DNA from: Emergomyces orientalis
Lineage: Eukaryota > Ascomycota > Eurotiomycetes > Onygenales > Ajellomycetaceae
Direction: 5' to 3'
Length of the DNA: 64,000 bases
NCBI GenBank assembly: GCA_002110485.1
Contig: MOWL01000090.1
Location: 558,001-622,000 of the forward strand
Notes under the pieces: generated by a model
The model's database searches: none
Told to the model about the DNA's origin: nothing
Seen by the model: the letters and a program-made list of their open reading frames with translations, nothing else
Position numbers and translations under genes: made by a program
Shown here: positions 1 through 12,209 of the stretch, piece by piece
How the letters are laid out: each line of letters starts with the position of its first letter
Numbering within the stretch: the stretch's first letter is position 1

Positions 1-762
1 GTGGTGCATTACTTGGTAGATATTATTAATGCCGTTGTCGCCTAGCGTCTGAAAGGACTGTAGGTTTTGAAGGCGCCGCCGTGTTTCGATGACGTACAGG
101 ATGGAGATGGCGGTTTCCTCCACAAAAAAGATGGTGACTTGCACTCGGTCCCATATTGAATTTATCCGTACCACAGTTGGGTTCTCGCCCGCTTGCTGTT
201 TTTCATATTGATCACAGTTAGATCGGACTGTTCAGTGCACTTTGTGAGGCAACGGGGGGCGAAAAACTTAACAGCAAAGACTCCGAGAATCACAGTTGGT
301 ATCGAGACGAAAACCACAGTGAAGATAATCATATACAGCACATATCGAAGGTGTTTCCGATTCCAAATGATCAGATGGAGCCGCGAGTACAACACCACCG
401 CCTGTGGAACAACCATGATCCACCAGGTGACATAGACCAGGACCATGCCCACCCATGGCTGTTTCAAGACGCCAAAATCAAATAAGATCATACACAAGGG
501 GTGAACGATAATGCCCCAGGAGCAGAGGCAGCAGCTCCAGAAATACAGCCCGCGTTTCCGCCTATTTTTTTTCCCCCAAGACAGCAAGTGGCAAAAATCA
601 GTTTCCAAACGTCAGTCAAAAGATTTTTGTGAGGCTGACATACTTGAAGATCAAGAACAACCGAATATTCAGTTCAACAGCGATGTACCAGGAAATACCG
701 ACAAAGGCCGCCATGGTCATGGCGACCGGAAGGTCGGCTTTAAGCCTGTCTGCAGCAGTCAT
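1..762 (-). CDS. DUF7703-type multi-spanning membrane protein (3' part outside window)
   Basis: Three exons can be joined in frame on the minus strand: 762-644, 561-273 and 195 to beyond base 1. Donor GTATGT at 643 and acceptor TAG at 564-562 give a join reading FKRKRGLYFWS. A second intron (272-196, donor GTTAAG, branch CTAAC, acceptor CAG) leads to an exon encoding WDRVQVTIFFVEETAIS followed by LYVIETRRR. The product shows at least four hydrophobic spans and the segment VVLYSRLHLI, which I recognise from the fungal DUF7703 family. No molecular role is established for that family as far as I know. The start at 762 is the first ATG of the open frame and gives a short hydrophilic head before the first membrane span. 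The gene runs off the left edge, so its C-terminus is unseen. The donor of intron 2 (GTTAAG) is weak and is the least certain part of the model. Confidence 0.72.
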
Positions 763-2087
763 GGTGATGCTCTGGCGGCCGTCTCAACGCTGCTCGCTGG
801 AAGAACACGAGAATAAAGAACACGCGGGTCAATCGGTTGGAATGAAGAAGGCTGCTCTATGTATGTACATGCACATCATAATATATTTATGTTTCTAATG
901 GAAAATCACTACGAAGTCTTGAGGAGATCCATTCCTAAGGCAGAAGAGCATAGTTATGATATATATCTTCGCTCAGCTGTTGATCTTACTACGCAGTAGG
1001 TCACTGCTACTTGAGTTTTGGCCATACGTCCGTACTCTGCTTGGCCTTTATGCAGGGTTCAAATCGGATTCTTCCGTGCGAAGTTTATCTCCAAACTGGG
1101 ATTTTAACCGCGCCTTCAGCTCCGTAGACAGCCACCGTATTCGTGCGGGAAATGTGCCCCGATGCGCGGAATCACGAACACTAGCCGGATACAGATAAAC
1201 TAACAATGAAGCTTAACTCGGTAGTGGGAACTAATGGCGCTCCTCCCCCAGTATGTCCGTCCGTATGGGGAGTCCTCATATTGGCGTGTGTGAGTGTGAG
1301 TGTAAGAACCAAGCCCGTTGTAGGGCGGACTTCATGCGTTTAAGGTTCAGATGAGAGTGATAAGATTTATTATCGGAGTACTCTGTACAGATTGTAGTTG
1401 GAGAAGTAAGCCGAAGTAAGAGAGGAGCCTGGAAACCAAAAAGTGTGAATCCCGCTAGAGAGACAGAGTTCTCCTGGAGAAGCTTTGAGAGTTCTGAATT
1501 TTTGTTTCACCACTGAACAAGGATCTTCAATTAGGCCAATTCAAACCTTGTACTTATACTTACTCGAGTTGATCCCGTCCTTCGTCGGTTTGTGCCCAAT
1601 CAACAGCCTCATGGATGATTTGCCGAGCAACGGAGGTACTACCATCCAATGAGCAACGGCAGGCCCAGGAGAATTCCTTTGTTTTAGTGACAAGGGAGGC
1701 CTGTCGCGTTGCAAAGCTTACACAGTATTGAGCCAATAAATCGAGGCTAATCGGCCACAAACTGGCGGGCTCGGATCAAATTCAGATACTAAATTACATA
1801 AAAAAGAATGCTAAAATTGTAGTATTTGCCCGTCGGATGAAGGGGGTAGTAACGCCTAAAATTTCCGCAGTCTAACTAGTAGCATCTGTACGGAGTATGG
1901 GACAATATAAGGGGAACAGGCTGCGGACATAAACAGTTCACAGTGACATTCGCAGAGACTTTCCTTTCTTTTTTACTCCATATTTCATCGAGAATCCGAA
2001 AAAGCCATTTATCGCCGATCATCCTGCCACATTTCACATTATCCAAATTTGGGCTAATAATAGACAATAATACACTCTTCTTATATC
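763..2087. other. Intergenic, no supported gene
   Basis: This 1.3 kb lies between two divergent gene starts, so it should hold both promoters. Open frames here are short and resemble nothing I recognise. A palindromic-looking TACGGAGTA lies at 1889-1897, and a related CGGAGTACTCTGTACAG at about 1374-1390. Confidence 0.6.
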
Positions 2088-2800
2088 ATGGAGGGCACGA
2101 TGCAACTCCATAGCTCGCGGCAGGGTCCCCCAGAGTCAACTTTGGATCGACCGATCAAGCGCTTCAGTGCTAGTTTTCGCATCCCCCTGTTGTTGAGCTT
2201 GCTGGTTTTCCTGGCTCTCCTGGCACCTCCCGTAATGGCGGCCGCCCCCAGGTCGCCCAAGGCCGATTCGAACTGCAGCAACTGTAAATCCCAAGTCCCC
2301 ATCACAAAATACACTGCGCAGGACGTCGTTGCTCAGCTCGGCCTGGTCCCCAACATCGAAAAGGGCTATTATGTCGAAACCTTCAAGGATCCGGACACCG
2401 TCAACAACCGCTCTGTCAGTACCGCTATATACTACCTCATCGAGGGTTCCGCTGGCCCATCTTACTGGCACCGTGTGGACGCCGCGGAGGTCTGGCACTA
2501 TTACGCCGGCGCCCCACTCACGATGTCCTTGTCAAACAACGATGGCCAGCCGGTGAGAAAGGTGGTGCTAGGCCCGAACATTTTCAACTGCCAGCAGCCG
2601 CAGCTGGTCGTGGCCAAGTGGGAGTGGCAGAGTGCGCAGAGCTGGGGAGACTGGACGCTTGTCGGGACAACTGGTAAGGACGACTGCATCTCGTACTTGA
2701 TGGGAAGTATTCTTGTCTAACATAGCTTTTAGTCGCCCCTGGATTCGATGTGAACGGGTTTGAGCTTGCAGAGCCGGGTTGGCAGCCCGATGGAGCATGA
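2088..2800 (+). CDS. Cupin-fold protein, DUF985/Cupin_5 type, with N-terminal hydrophobic segment
   Basis: Two exons, 2088-2673 and 2733-2800, are joined across a 59-nt intron (donor GTAAGG, acceptor TAG) to give 217 aa. Read without the splice, the frame would lose its normal end; with it the tail becomes VAPGFDVNGFELAEPGW, the ending I expect for the DUF985 cupin family (a GxTVAPGF..FELA pattern). The core has YYLIEG, SYWHRVDAAEVWHYYAG and later VVLGP; the His and Glu residues fit the first cupin metal-binding motif. Residues about 32-52 are a run of Leu, Val and Ala ending in VMAAAP, so the protein is probably secreted or membrane-anchored, with about 30 residues before the span. A second Met at residue 5 is an alternative start. 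The substrate is unknown; some relatives are sugar-binding or epimerase-like cupins, but nothing here decides that. Confidence 0.85.
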
Positions 2801-5748
2801 GCCGCCGCGTCGTCGTCATCGTCGTCGCAGATGCGCTCTACTGGGAATGGGTACAAGGGCATGGCAATTGTGATCGATCAATCTAGAACCGTCGACTGTA
2901 CAATACATACTCGCAGATAGAAAATGCGTTAGAAAAATATATTTCTTTAATCTGTTGGATGGGTGCAATATTATTAACCTTCACATCTCCAAATCTTTCG
3001 CCCGTTTGGGAGCTAAGACGCGCACAAAGAACCTTGGAAATATGTGAAGTTTCATGTCGAAAGTCTGTCGACTGAAAGGTTATCACTTTGAATTTGATCC
3101 CAAAGTTGTTGGTTGAGGGGTAAAAGTGCAAAGTTATCCATCAGATCCGTACTGCGAAGGATTTTGGTGCGGTCGGTACCAAACTTGCGTCATTCTGTCC
3201 TGAAGCGCGCAAAATAGAACGCATCGAGAAACATCCAGAAAAGCTTATACAAGAGTTTTTACAGCTCTTAGGACTCTCCATGTACAGGTTCTTTAGGCCC
3301 AGTTGCAAAAGACGCTAAACCTTGAAGCAGCAAATAATGCAGATTTTGAATATGATGTATCTCCATATACCGGATAGAGAGATACCTTTCGAAGAAGCTT
3401 GCGAGGTCATGAACCAGACAGATGAAGCGAGGAAGTTTATGCAATTCCAGGTCTCTCACTACAGCAGATCATGAATATTTGCGCCAATCACCAGCTGGCT
3501 GACGACAGTGTTCTTTCAGGGGAATTATAACATCCTGATGAGATATACAGGGCAGTTTGGTAACCCATTAGATACAGTTGTGGCATATAGATATTGCTTC
3601 CCCAATATCTGTATCAGGCACTCCGGAAAATACGTATTCGGGAAGGAAAGGAGTGAGCCAATGTGTCAAGACGATCCATGTATGCCTGGGAAAATGCCAG
3701 GAAAGGGCCCGCGGCAATAGGGGTCGCAAAAGCACAAGCGGAAATGTAAGGTATGATAGAACATGAAACGATAATCCGCTGGGTCATTCATCGTTCTCAG
3801 CTTCACAGGGGCGACGCCTTGGTCATTGGTGCGTGAAACAGCGCGAAAACTAGTCGACCATAACTGCCGTGGGAGAGACCGATGAGCGGAAAACTGTATA
3901 TTCGAAGTCTATATTCGGCTCGGCCGATCCCTGCTTTCGGAAGCGATAAGCGTATTGCAAGGCTCTAGTCAGTGCTTTTGATAGCCACCACAATGCTACT
4001 TTCTCCCTCCTGAAATCAACGGGCCAAAACAATAACTGTGGGAACTGGGGCGGGCTAATCATCTGCCCTCCCCCTTTGTCAATCTGTTGAACGCCACTCA
4101 CTTCTCCATCAACCCCGCGGAGAAAATTTCAAGTTTTTAAACATGCTCACATGTCAAAAGAAAGAGAAGTCCGATTCTTTTATTAAAATACTGAGTTGGA
4201 AAGAAAATGTAAAACAAAATGGCAAGACGACAACCTTTGAAATCTACAGTTAGGGGCAAAACATGATTAGCAAAGCAAAAACTTCAGACAAGGAGTTATT
4301 TTCTTCCTGCTTCTCAAGACATAGAGAAAATTAAGACAAAAAGCCAATAGAAAACCCATTCCCCTGTTAAAGCGCCGAGTATATATATATACATATTCGT
4401 AAGGAAACAGGTGCTGGGTTAGGTCAGGGAGGTTGGCTTTCAGTAGCTGGTTTTCGGAGAAAACAAATTTGTCAAATAAACCGATTTCTTTCACTTATGG
4501 AAGACGAAAGAGGCAAGGAGAGGAAAAGAAAAAAAAGAAAAAATGGACAATGCAATTTTTTGTGAAGGAAAGGGGAAACACAATAGTAGGTAAGGAATAT
4601 AGAGGGGAAATTCCGTAAACTCCACACTCGAAATATTTCCCACTCTCCCCCATAACCGCTCTCATACTAGAATCCTTTTGCCCTCTCGGTTCCCCTCCCT
4701 TTGACCCCTGGAGCTTAGGTATAAAGCCTCGAGACAAGACATGAGAGACATATTGGGGTGTTGTGGGTCTTGTATGTGATACTGGAGGATCAGATGGGAC
4801 ACGGAAACGAAACGTGAAAAAGGAGGGAATTAGCCTAAACAAGAGAACGGAGATGTATGGTTCGTTTTTCTCCTTCTATAATCCCTCGATATATTATTTC
4901 TGGTTGGAAAATTCCCCATATCACGTACTCACCGGCACACGCGCACAGAGAAGGCATGTAGTGTAGGCGGGGAGGAGACGCCGGGCTTGTTATAAATCAA
5001 GAGGGAAATGTAAGAAAGGCAAGAAGAGTGGGAATGGAAAAGAACAAAATAATACTCAAGTCATTTAATAAGTGCCCAACTTTGGGAAACATAACAAACA
5101 TGAACCAGTGAAGAAATAACTCTTTACCAAGCCTAATAGAGGACAGAGATGGTAGGTAAGGAAAGAAATGAAATGAAATGAAAAGAAAATGAAATGAAAT
5201 GAGATACACAATTACAAAGACGAAACGGTAAACAAATTTCTTCAGGAACGAGGAGAGAAAGCGAAAAAGAAAACACCATTCAGGGGAAAAGGCGGGGTGG
5301 GGTGAAGGGGGTGGTGAAAAAGGTAGTGAGAAGACAAGGAGAAAAAAACATCAAGCTAGCTAGCCAAAATAGAAAAAAAAAAGTTGAGTAAAAAACATGG
5401 CCAAGCTGACAGATGATTTCTTTTTTTGTTTCGCCAGAAAAAGAAACGCGAGAGAGAAAGGAAGTAGACACAAAAACTCGTTTCATGCAGATTCGTTTTT
5501 GAGAAGCATGTGGACAACAAAAAGGGAGCAGAGAAAGAAAAGGAATATCCGAACCCGTAGAACAATGGTACATAGCGCGCGGGATTAAGGTGGGCTGAGC
5601 TGAGATGGGCGGAGAGCGTTTGGCTGGAAGCTTTAAAGGAGGAAAATTACGTTGCATCATGTATAATGTGTATGAGGTTCGTGATTTTTGTGTTTCAAAC
5701 GCCTTTCGTATCTAGGGGGACGGTGCCATTAAGGGAAAAAAGAAGATT
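2801..5748. other. Intergenic 2.9 kb, AT/purine-rich, no supported gene
   Basis: The stretch lies between the convergent 3' ends of the cupin gene and eIF4B. It carries many homopurine runs (GAAA and GGAG tracts around 4500-5560) and a short (TA)n run near 4380-4392. Open frames on either strand are short, low-complexity and without family resemblance. The part next to 5748 is likely to hold the eIF4B 3' untranslated region. Confidence 0.5.
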
Positions 5749-7917
5749 TTATCCGCGAGTCTGGTTTCCGCGTCGGCTGTTGCGCGGCTTGCTGCTCACG
5801 GTGCTCCAACCCTCCTCCTCAGGTTCCGCAGCGGCAGGAGAAGCGGCAGGCTCAGCTGCGGCAGCTTTCGGTTGCTGGCCCTTAGCTTGACCCTGAGGAC
5901 CTCTGGGAGGTGCATGACCCTGGGAAGGCCCGCGAGACCGGGGAGCACCATTTCGCCAATTTCCATTCGCTTTGCTAGGTGGTTGCTGGCGAGCAGGTTC
6001 CCTTGGCTCCTTTGGCTCCCTTGGCTCTTTGGGCTGTTCCTTGGACTCCTTTGGGACCTCAACCTTCTCATCCGAAGCTCCTGTCTCCGTTGATCCCTTG
6101 GCTTCTGGAGCCTCTTCCGTATTTACAGCCCTATGGAGAATCTCGATATTCTTTCCAGCCTGAGGGGCGTCAGAACCATCCTCCTTGGCGCCATTTGCAC
6201 TGGTGGCACTGCCGCTTTCGGTCTTGGCAGCCTGTTCCTGCTGCTCTTGTTCCTTAGCGGCCTTCTGCTTTTCGGCTCTTTCAGCCTTTGCTTTTTCCTC
6301 CGCTTCTTTCTTTTGTCGCAAGGCCAACTGGCGTCTTTCCTCGACCTCTCGCTCCCTGGCGGAAGTATCAATGGGTCTTGCGCCACCGAAGGGGCTTGCT
6401 TTGGAGTCGCCGGTCGGGGCAGTTGGGGATGCCGGCTCAGCTTCTATTGTTCTTTTTTGTAGATTGAGCTTGGGTCGCTGTGCAGGGGCGGGAGGTGCTG
6501 CCGTTGGGGCACCTTCAGGAACGGGGGCGGCCGGTTTAGGAGCGGGGGCATCTGGTCGCATCCTTGCTCGCCATTGGTTGTCCAGCTCAGGAGCGGTTGG
6601 TACCCTCTCTGGAGCTGGTCGCTCGTGGAACTCGCGGCGGGGTGGTCTTGAACCATCTTGCGAACGAGCCTCTCCCCAAGCCGGGGATGCTCTGCGGAAC
6701 TGTGGGCCATCCTTGCTTCTTGGGCGGCCACCTTCTCTGGCGAGAGACGCAGTTGCAAGGGATGGAGAAAGGGGTCCTTTCCGTTCCCAATTACCATAGT
6801 CCCTAACTTTACCGTCAGCTGGCTCAAACCCACGTCTTCCGGTGCGATCTCCTCCAGCATCGCTCATAGAGTCCTGGCCTCTCGCCCCGAAACCTGGGCG
6901 GTCAGAGACTCGGCGCTGGGAAGGCGCATCTGGGAGGGGGCCCTTGCGGGACCAGTCGCTGTAATCTCTCGTATCCTGCCTCTCCTTGGCTGAACGATTG
7001 TTAGTCAAGGTCTGGATATATCGTAAGTTTCTTTTGGGGGGTGGGGGGGGACATACGAGGCTCCGCAACGCTAACTCTAATATTTCTTCCCTGAAGGGGA
7101 GTTCCTTGAAACGAGAGGGCCTTCTTCAAACCCTCAACCGTAGCAAATTCCACATAGCCGAAGCCCTTTGGAGCTCTAGTCATCTTATCCTCCACGATGC
7201 GCACGTTCGTCACTTCGCACTCCGAAAACAGGTCCGAAATGTCGGCTTGCGCTGCCTCAAATGACAGATTGCCAATGTGGGCTGTATAAGGAGGCTGGGT
7301 GGGCAGGGGAAGCTCCTCTCTGATGGCGTAGCCACGGTGGTCACGCTCTTTGAAGCACACAAAATATCAGTCGTTAGGTTCCGCAAAATGGGACAAATAG
7401 AGTCAACTGTCTGCGTACCTATACCACCCGTGTCGTTGCCAAATCCGAAAGTACGTCGTTCTCCGCCATAGCCAGAACGGGATTCGGGAACTGCTGACAC
7501 TTAGCTACATTGCTCACTAAGGGTGACCCTTCTCCAAGGCCGTCGTGATGGGTAATATAGGTGAAGGGAGGAATATTTTCATACCGGCTAAACGGGAAGA
7601 CAAAATCAGCATCAACCAGTCAACTAAACAATTGAACTAAAAGTCGCGACTTACCAGGCATAGGGAATTCATCCATCTCATCGGCCCATGAGCCAAAATC
7701 TACTCTAGGATTAGTGTTCTGTAGTCATATATTACCAAATATGGAAGGCCACCTACTCTCGTCGGCCAAGAAGGTCCCGACGGACATCTTCTGCGCTTTG
7801 GGTTTTGCGGGAGCTGCAAGCGAAATAGTTAGTCACTACATGATCTAGCTATGCCATCTACCATAGACATCACGATGGCGATGGCAATGGGTTGTCTTCT
7901 GGGGGATACTAACCCAT
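5749..7917 (-). CDS. Translation initiation factor eIF4B (Tif3-like), RRM protein
   Basis: Six exons fit by eye: 7917-7914, 7813-7757, 7702-7655, 7493-7419, 7347-7057 and 6989-5749, giving 571 aa. The first exon holds only ATG plus one base. The N-terminus reads MAPAKPKAQKMSVGTFLADE and then SWADEMDEFPMP, the expected fungal eIF4B head. An RRM follows (about residues 75-150), with HIGNLSF as RNP2 and KGFGYVEF as RNP1. After it come repeats with the pattern DYxxWxRKGPL, a long Pro/Ala-rich stretch, a charged Lys/Glu helix-forming region and a basic Gly/Arg-rich tail. eIF4B binds RNA and stimulates the eIF4A helicase during ribosome scanning in the cytoplasm. The donor after exon 4 could be one of three in-phase sites (7419 or a few bases upstream). 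A three-base exon at about 7583 would also keep frame but is unlikely. The family call is firm; small details of exon ends are not. Confidence 0.9.
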
Positions 7918-9830
7918 GATGGCGACTAAAATTCACGAAACGCGCAAAGGTGTGTGCGCGTCTCTCTGGAGGGCGTAAAAGGCTGGAAGATGGGAGAATC
8001 TTTCCGCAACGAGGAAGATAATCGGATGGAGAATCACTGAGGCAGTGATTGGAAGTGGGTAGGGTGATGTTGAACGGTCAAAATGCGGCCTCGAAGGGGT
8101 GAAGACACAGAGGGGAAAATTGGATTGGATCTTTTGAAAGGATAAATTTTAGTGATGACGCTAAGGGAAAAGTCAGCCTCAGTGCGTCAAGCGGCAGAAG
8201 AACCGAAAGAAGAAAATGAACCACAACACATTCCAACAGCTTTACCAACGGGCATCGGATGGAACAGTTTTTCGCATCGCATTCAATTCACGCTACTAGT
8301 TTTATTATGGCTAATCCTGGCCGCAACTTATTTGATGCTTAATTGAATATTTACGTCTTTTTACAAGGAAAAAAAACCTTAGTCTTTGAAAGGTGGCGGC
8401 AATAAAGGCCATTGTACTAACCGACCATTAATCAAATGAGACCATCCGTTTCGACAGGAAAATCCCCAGAAGTTGACATATAACAAGTTGTTGCAGTGTT
8501 TCAATGTTTCAGTGTTTTCTTCTTGCATGCTGGTCATGCCTTGGCTAACAACCTTTTTTCATCTTCTCCAGAATTTTTGAACGCTCGTTTGAAACAAAAC
8601 GCTCCACAATCTCACAAGGGCTTCTCTACAAAATCAGGGCCACAATTCCCGTTTCGCCTGTGGTGGGACAGCTTTCACGCCTATATCTTAATGGAGTTAT
8701 TCATCCCTCCTCACCATGCGTTCAGTGGCTAATACACAGGGTGGAATGCGGAATGAATATGAAACGAGAAATATGTTGCCCCAAGTCAATTCAGCAATCA
8801 ACCCATTACTGAGCCGCGCATACATTTAGCACCGTCAAATGTGCAATAACGATGCATAGGAAATTAGGGCTGAAAGAGGAAAAAGGAAATCAAATGGAAA
8901 TTATACCTGATATTTTGAGAGGGCACCGGAAACTAGGTGTCGCTAGGATGCAGCCTTGCTACGCCATCTACCCGTGTCTTCAAAGAATCTATCCTGGTAA
9001 GGATAGATGGGGCTGAGGACCTAGTTGAATGCACCGTTCTGACTTTTCTTAATGGAAGTATTATGGCTGGGCGAGACATGATATCTTATCGCAATTGGTA
9101 CCCATGAGGAGGTAAGGGCAGGTCATAAGGTGTCCAATACGATGTTCACTGTGTAATCTGGGCTTATTCGGGGGCAAAAAAATTGGAATACATATGTACA
9201 CAACAGCACATATTTATTCTTCCGTGACCAGGGATACTTGTACTTGCGCCGACATAAAAATAGACAAGTATGGACAGCACTCTCAGGAAAAGGGCCCGAA
9301 ACCCCATCATCTGTGGAGTATATCAGTTATAATCCAGCTGGGTTTGGAATGTATTTATATCCCATTTTTCGTTTGCAATCTAGTTTTAAAATGTGTAACT
9401 ACTGCACAGCAAATGAGCGTACCATCTATGTCTTACAACTTTGAACAACCACGTTTACCCAAGTAACTATTCAATAATGATTGGAAAAAGAAAAAAATTA
9501 ATAAATACACAAAGGTATATCCATTCGCCTGTCTATATTCAGCAGTACTATATCATCTGCGTGAGATCTTCTTCAAGCGAGATCAGCCCTGGATTATCGG
9601 CCGGGATGACCCAATCGGGTGGTTCCGAGTCACGTGCATTTATCAAACCTTACATACCCATCATCCGAATCCATTGGCATCCATCACAAGGCCAAAAGAA
9701 AATTTAAAAAAAAATAGGCAGATCAACGGGCAGGCGGGTCAGTACATTATCGTTATAACTCATGCTCCGCCAAACACACGCCACATACGGCTGATACGGC
9801 TGACTTTGAGAGTAGTTAGAAGGGTTGAGG
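7918..9830. other. Intergenic 1.9 kb; one small possible ORF
   Basis: The bases next to 7917 form the eIF4B promoter. The only item of note is a 64-codon ORF at 8152-8346 (plus) ending in one hydrophobic span; see the findings. The rest holds short unremarkable frames. Confidence 0.5.
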
Positions 9831-10808
9831 ATGAGTGGGCATGATGATCAGGCGCAGAGTCCGTGGACGGCATTGCCCGCGTTGAAGGTTGGGGCTTTGA
9901 GTGGTTGGTGAACAACTTTTCTTCTTCTTCTTCTTGCTTGTTTGTCTTGTGTTTTTCGTCTCGTCGTTTCTATCCTTGGATAGCAATTTTTCCATTTGAA
10001 TTTTTATTTTGAATGCCTTTTGCTAGACTCTAAAAAGGGGTTGTGGGGGTGTGTTTGAACATTATCTGCTGGGATCCTTCTATTCCTCGTTTTATTTATT
10101 TATCTGTATGTTTGTTTAAGTCTAAATCTAATTTTTTAATATGCAGGTGCCTCCGGTCTCATATTTGGTGGGATAACGGGTGTCTTACATTCCCCGAATC
10201 CGGCGATCCATTCGATCGCGGCTGGTATCCATTGGTTTGCTTTTGGAACCTCGACATGGTGTAAGATTGTTGATTTCATTTATCAGTATCTTTTATATTT
10301 ATGGTTCTATAACTCAAGGCAACGAAATCATTACAGGGTTGAGGAGTAATATCCTCAGAGTCCAATTTAATGACAAGCCCACTCCAGGACAACGGGCGTT
10401 TGCAAGTTCACTTTCCAGCGGGTTATCTGGGGGAGCAATCGCGTTTTCAATCCGTAAGTCTGGGCCCGGAAACGGGGCTACATTAAAGGGTGACGAAACC
10501 CCATATCTCTAATGTTTATTTATGTGTTAGACCGACGGTTTATCCCCGGAGCAGTGATTTTTGGATTAGTAGGCTTCCTTGGACAGAAGTCGTACGATGT
10601 CATTGATGAATGGCAGCTATCAAGGGACCAAACGACGCCTCAGAAACCCTTGGTCCAACGTATGTTGGAGTCCAAATGGATGCTGTTGAAGCCGCTGCCG
10701 GATGAGGAGTATATAGGGATGCTGAACGAAAAGCTTCTGGCAGTTGATGTTGAGATTGCGGTTATTGATGATAAAATCGCCGCGTTGAGGAGGTTGGAGG
10801 CTTCGTGA
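9831..10808 (+). CDS. Tim17/Tim22/Tim23-like mitochondrial membrane protein
   Basis: Four exons, 9831-9903, 10147-10260, 10337-10453 and 10531-10808, join in phase 1 throughout to give 193 aa. Donors are GTTGGT, GTAAGA and GTAAGT; acceptors are GCAG, ACAG and TTAG. The product begins MSGHDDQAQSPWTALPALK, then has GASGLIFGGITGVLHS, GIHWFAFGTSTWWLRS, SSGLSGGAIAFSIHRRFIPG and AVIFGLVGFLGQ. Four glycine-rich hydrophobic segments with small-residue packing are the signature of the Tim17/22/23/Pmp24 superfamily. The last 60 residues are hydrophilic and probably helical. These proteins sit in the mitochondrial inner membrane, in import complexes or as complex I assembly-type factors. Which paralogue this is cannot be told from the sequence alone, and it is not an obvious canonical Tim23. 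The first intron is long (243 nt) and carries a TTCTTC run. Confidence 0.75.
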
Positions 10809-12209
10809 AATGAATTCCTGTATTTTTTATTCTATGACGGGTTCATTTTGTGGATTTGTTGGATTCTACTGTCCCCTATCTTTTCCTGGTTTTTTTTTTT
10901 TGGTTTTTTTTCCCTTCCTTGTCTGAGGCTGTACAATAGTTGACAGACATGTCATGACTCAAACAGGCGACATGTACGATATTTCGATGTCTTAAAAATA
11001 TATATATATATATACTTGGGTGTTTCGGGCTTTGGTTGGATATATCCTCCGCGGAAAATTGTTTAGTTAGTGCATTTCCTAGAGAGAGGCAAAAAAATTT
11101 AAAAAATAAGAGGTAAAAAACCAGGCACGATCGATCATAGCGTATATATTTTCCAAGATTTTTGGACGAAGAATGAGTTTTACATGATGCTGGTGCAAGG
11201 GGGCGCATGCCTGTCAGCATCTGGGCTCTCTGGGCTTATACTCGATTAACCAAAACACCCACTGTTCCGATTCATGTAATTGCTGGGTAAACTAGTGTCA
11301 CGAAAGAAAATCGTTTGATAGCCCAAAAAAAGAAGGATTTCGGTACCGGCGAACGTCTATATAATAATTAATAATATAAAATATATGTGGCAGCAAACCA
11401 ACCATGGTTCTGCGGTGGGAATATCTGTGTGGGTGGTGGCACTCTGTTGATTATTATTTTATTATTGTTCTTCGAGGGGGGGGCTTGTTGCTTGTTGGTA
11501 GCGTGCGGGAGTCTTGGCGGCAAAACCGAACGACAGTCCACTGTCAGCAGAGCCGCCAAGGATCCCCCCCATCGCGACTAAAGTCTAACAGAGAGCTTCA
11601 GCCAACAGGACAACTCGACAACTTGACGACTCGGGGCTGGCCTCAGCTAACTAACTCCCAGGCTAATTACAGGAGCGGGCAGAGCACAACCACGCAACGC
11701 ATCCGCCCTCCGTTCTGGAATGCTTCTGGGTACAGATCGACCTAAAACCACTCGCCAGCTATCTCATCTTTTTACCCTTCATCGTTGGGGTGCCCCTCTT
11801 GAGATTCCCTTGTCGCCCTTTTTGACTCCTGCATCGCAAGGACACACGCCGACAATGAACCTGCGCATCTCCAAGCTTCTTGCCAACTGTCGTCGAGCTT
11901 GTGGTAACCAACACTTTTCCTTTGTTACCGGCGTGGTCTCTTCAGGTCGTGCACCGTACCCCCTTGCAACTCCAGTCTATTCCGGGGGGCCGTGTGTAGT
12001 TTCTTGGAACATGGGCTAAAATATAAGTGTGAGCTGAACTATATTAACTTTTGTACTGACGCCCTCTTTCTTCCGTTCTGTTTCTTTCTTCCTGCTAGGC
12101 TTGAGGTTTCTGATCTAGCTAAAAACCCCCTCTCTCGATGTCATGCCCAATAGCTTTTGTCGAACGGACTCAAGTCTATCGCAAGGTGCTGTACCACTTG
12201 TGATCCATC
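10809..12209. other. Intergenic 1.4 kb, promoter and leader of the FMP27-like gene
   Basis: A (TA)n run lies at about 10998-11014. The 3' part is probably the leader of the large gene starting at 12210. It contains upstream ATGs, at about 11854 (a 55-codon frame ending near 12019) and at 12143. No independent gene is supported. Confidence 0.5.
10998..11014. repeat. (TA)n microsatellite
   Basis: An uninterrupted alternating TA run of about 17 bases, about 190 bases downstream of the stop codon at 10808. Confidence 0.85.

Noticed and set aside
6185..6799. Long plus-strand frame inside eIF4B (204 codons)
   Set aside because: It is antisense to the GC-rich low-complexity part of eIF4B, is Ala/Ser/Leu-rich and has no family resemblance.
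7580..7586. Three-base micro-exon in eIF4B (CCG between a TTTAG acceptor and a GTATGA donor)
   Set aside because: It would keep frame, but a single 161-nt intron explains the same join more simply and also keeps frame.
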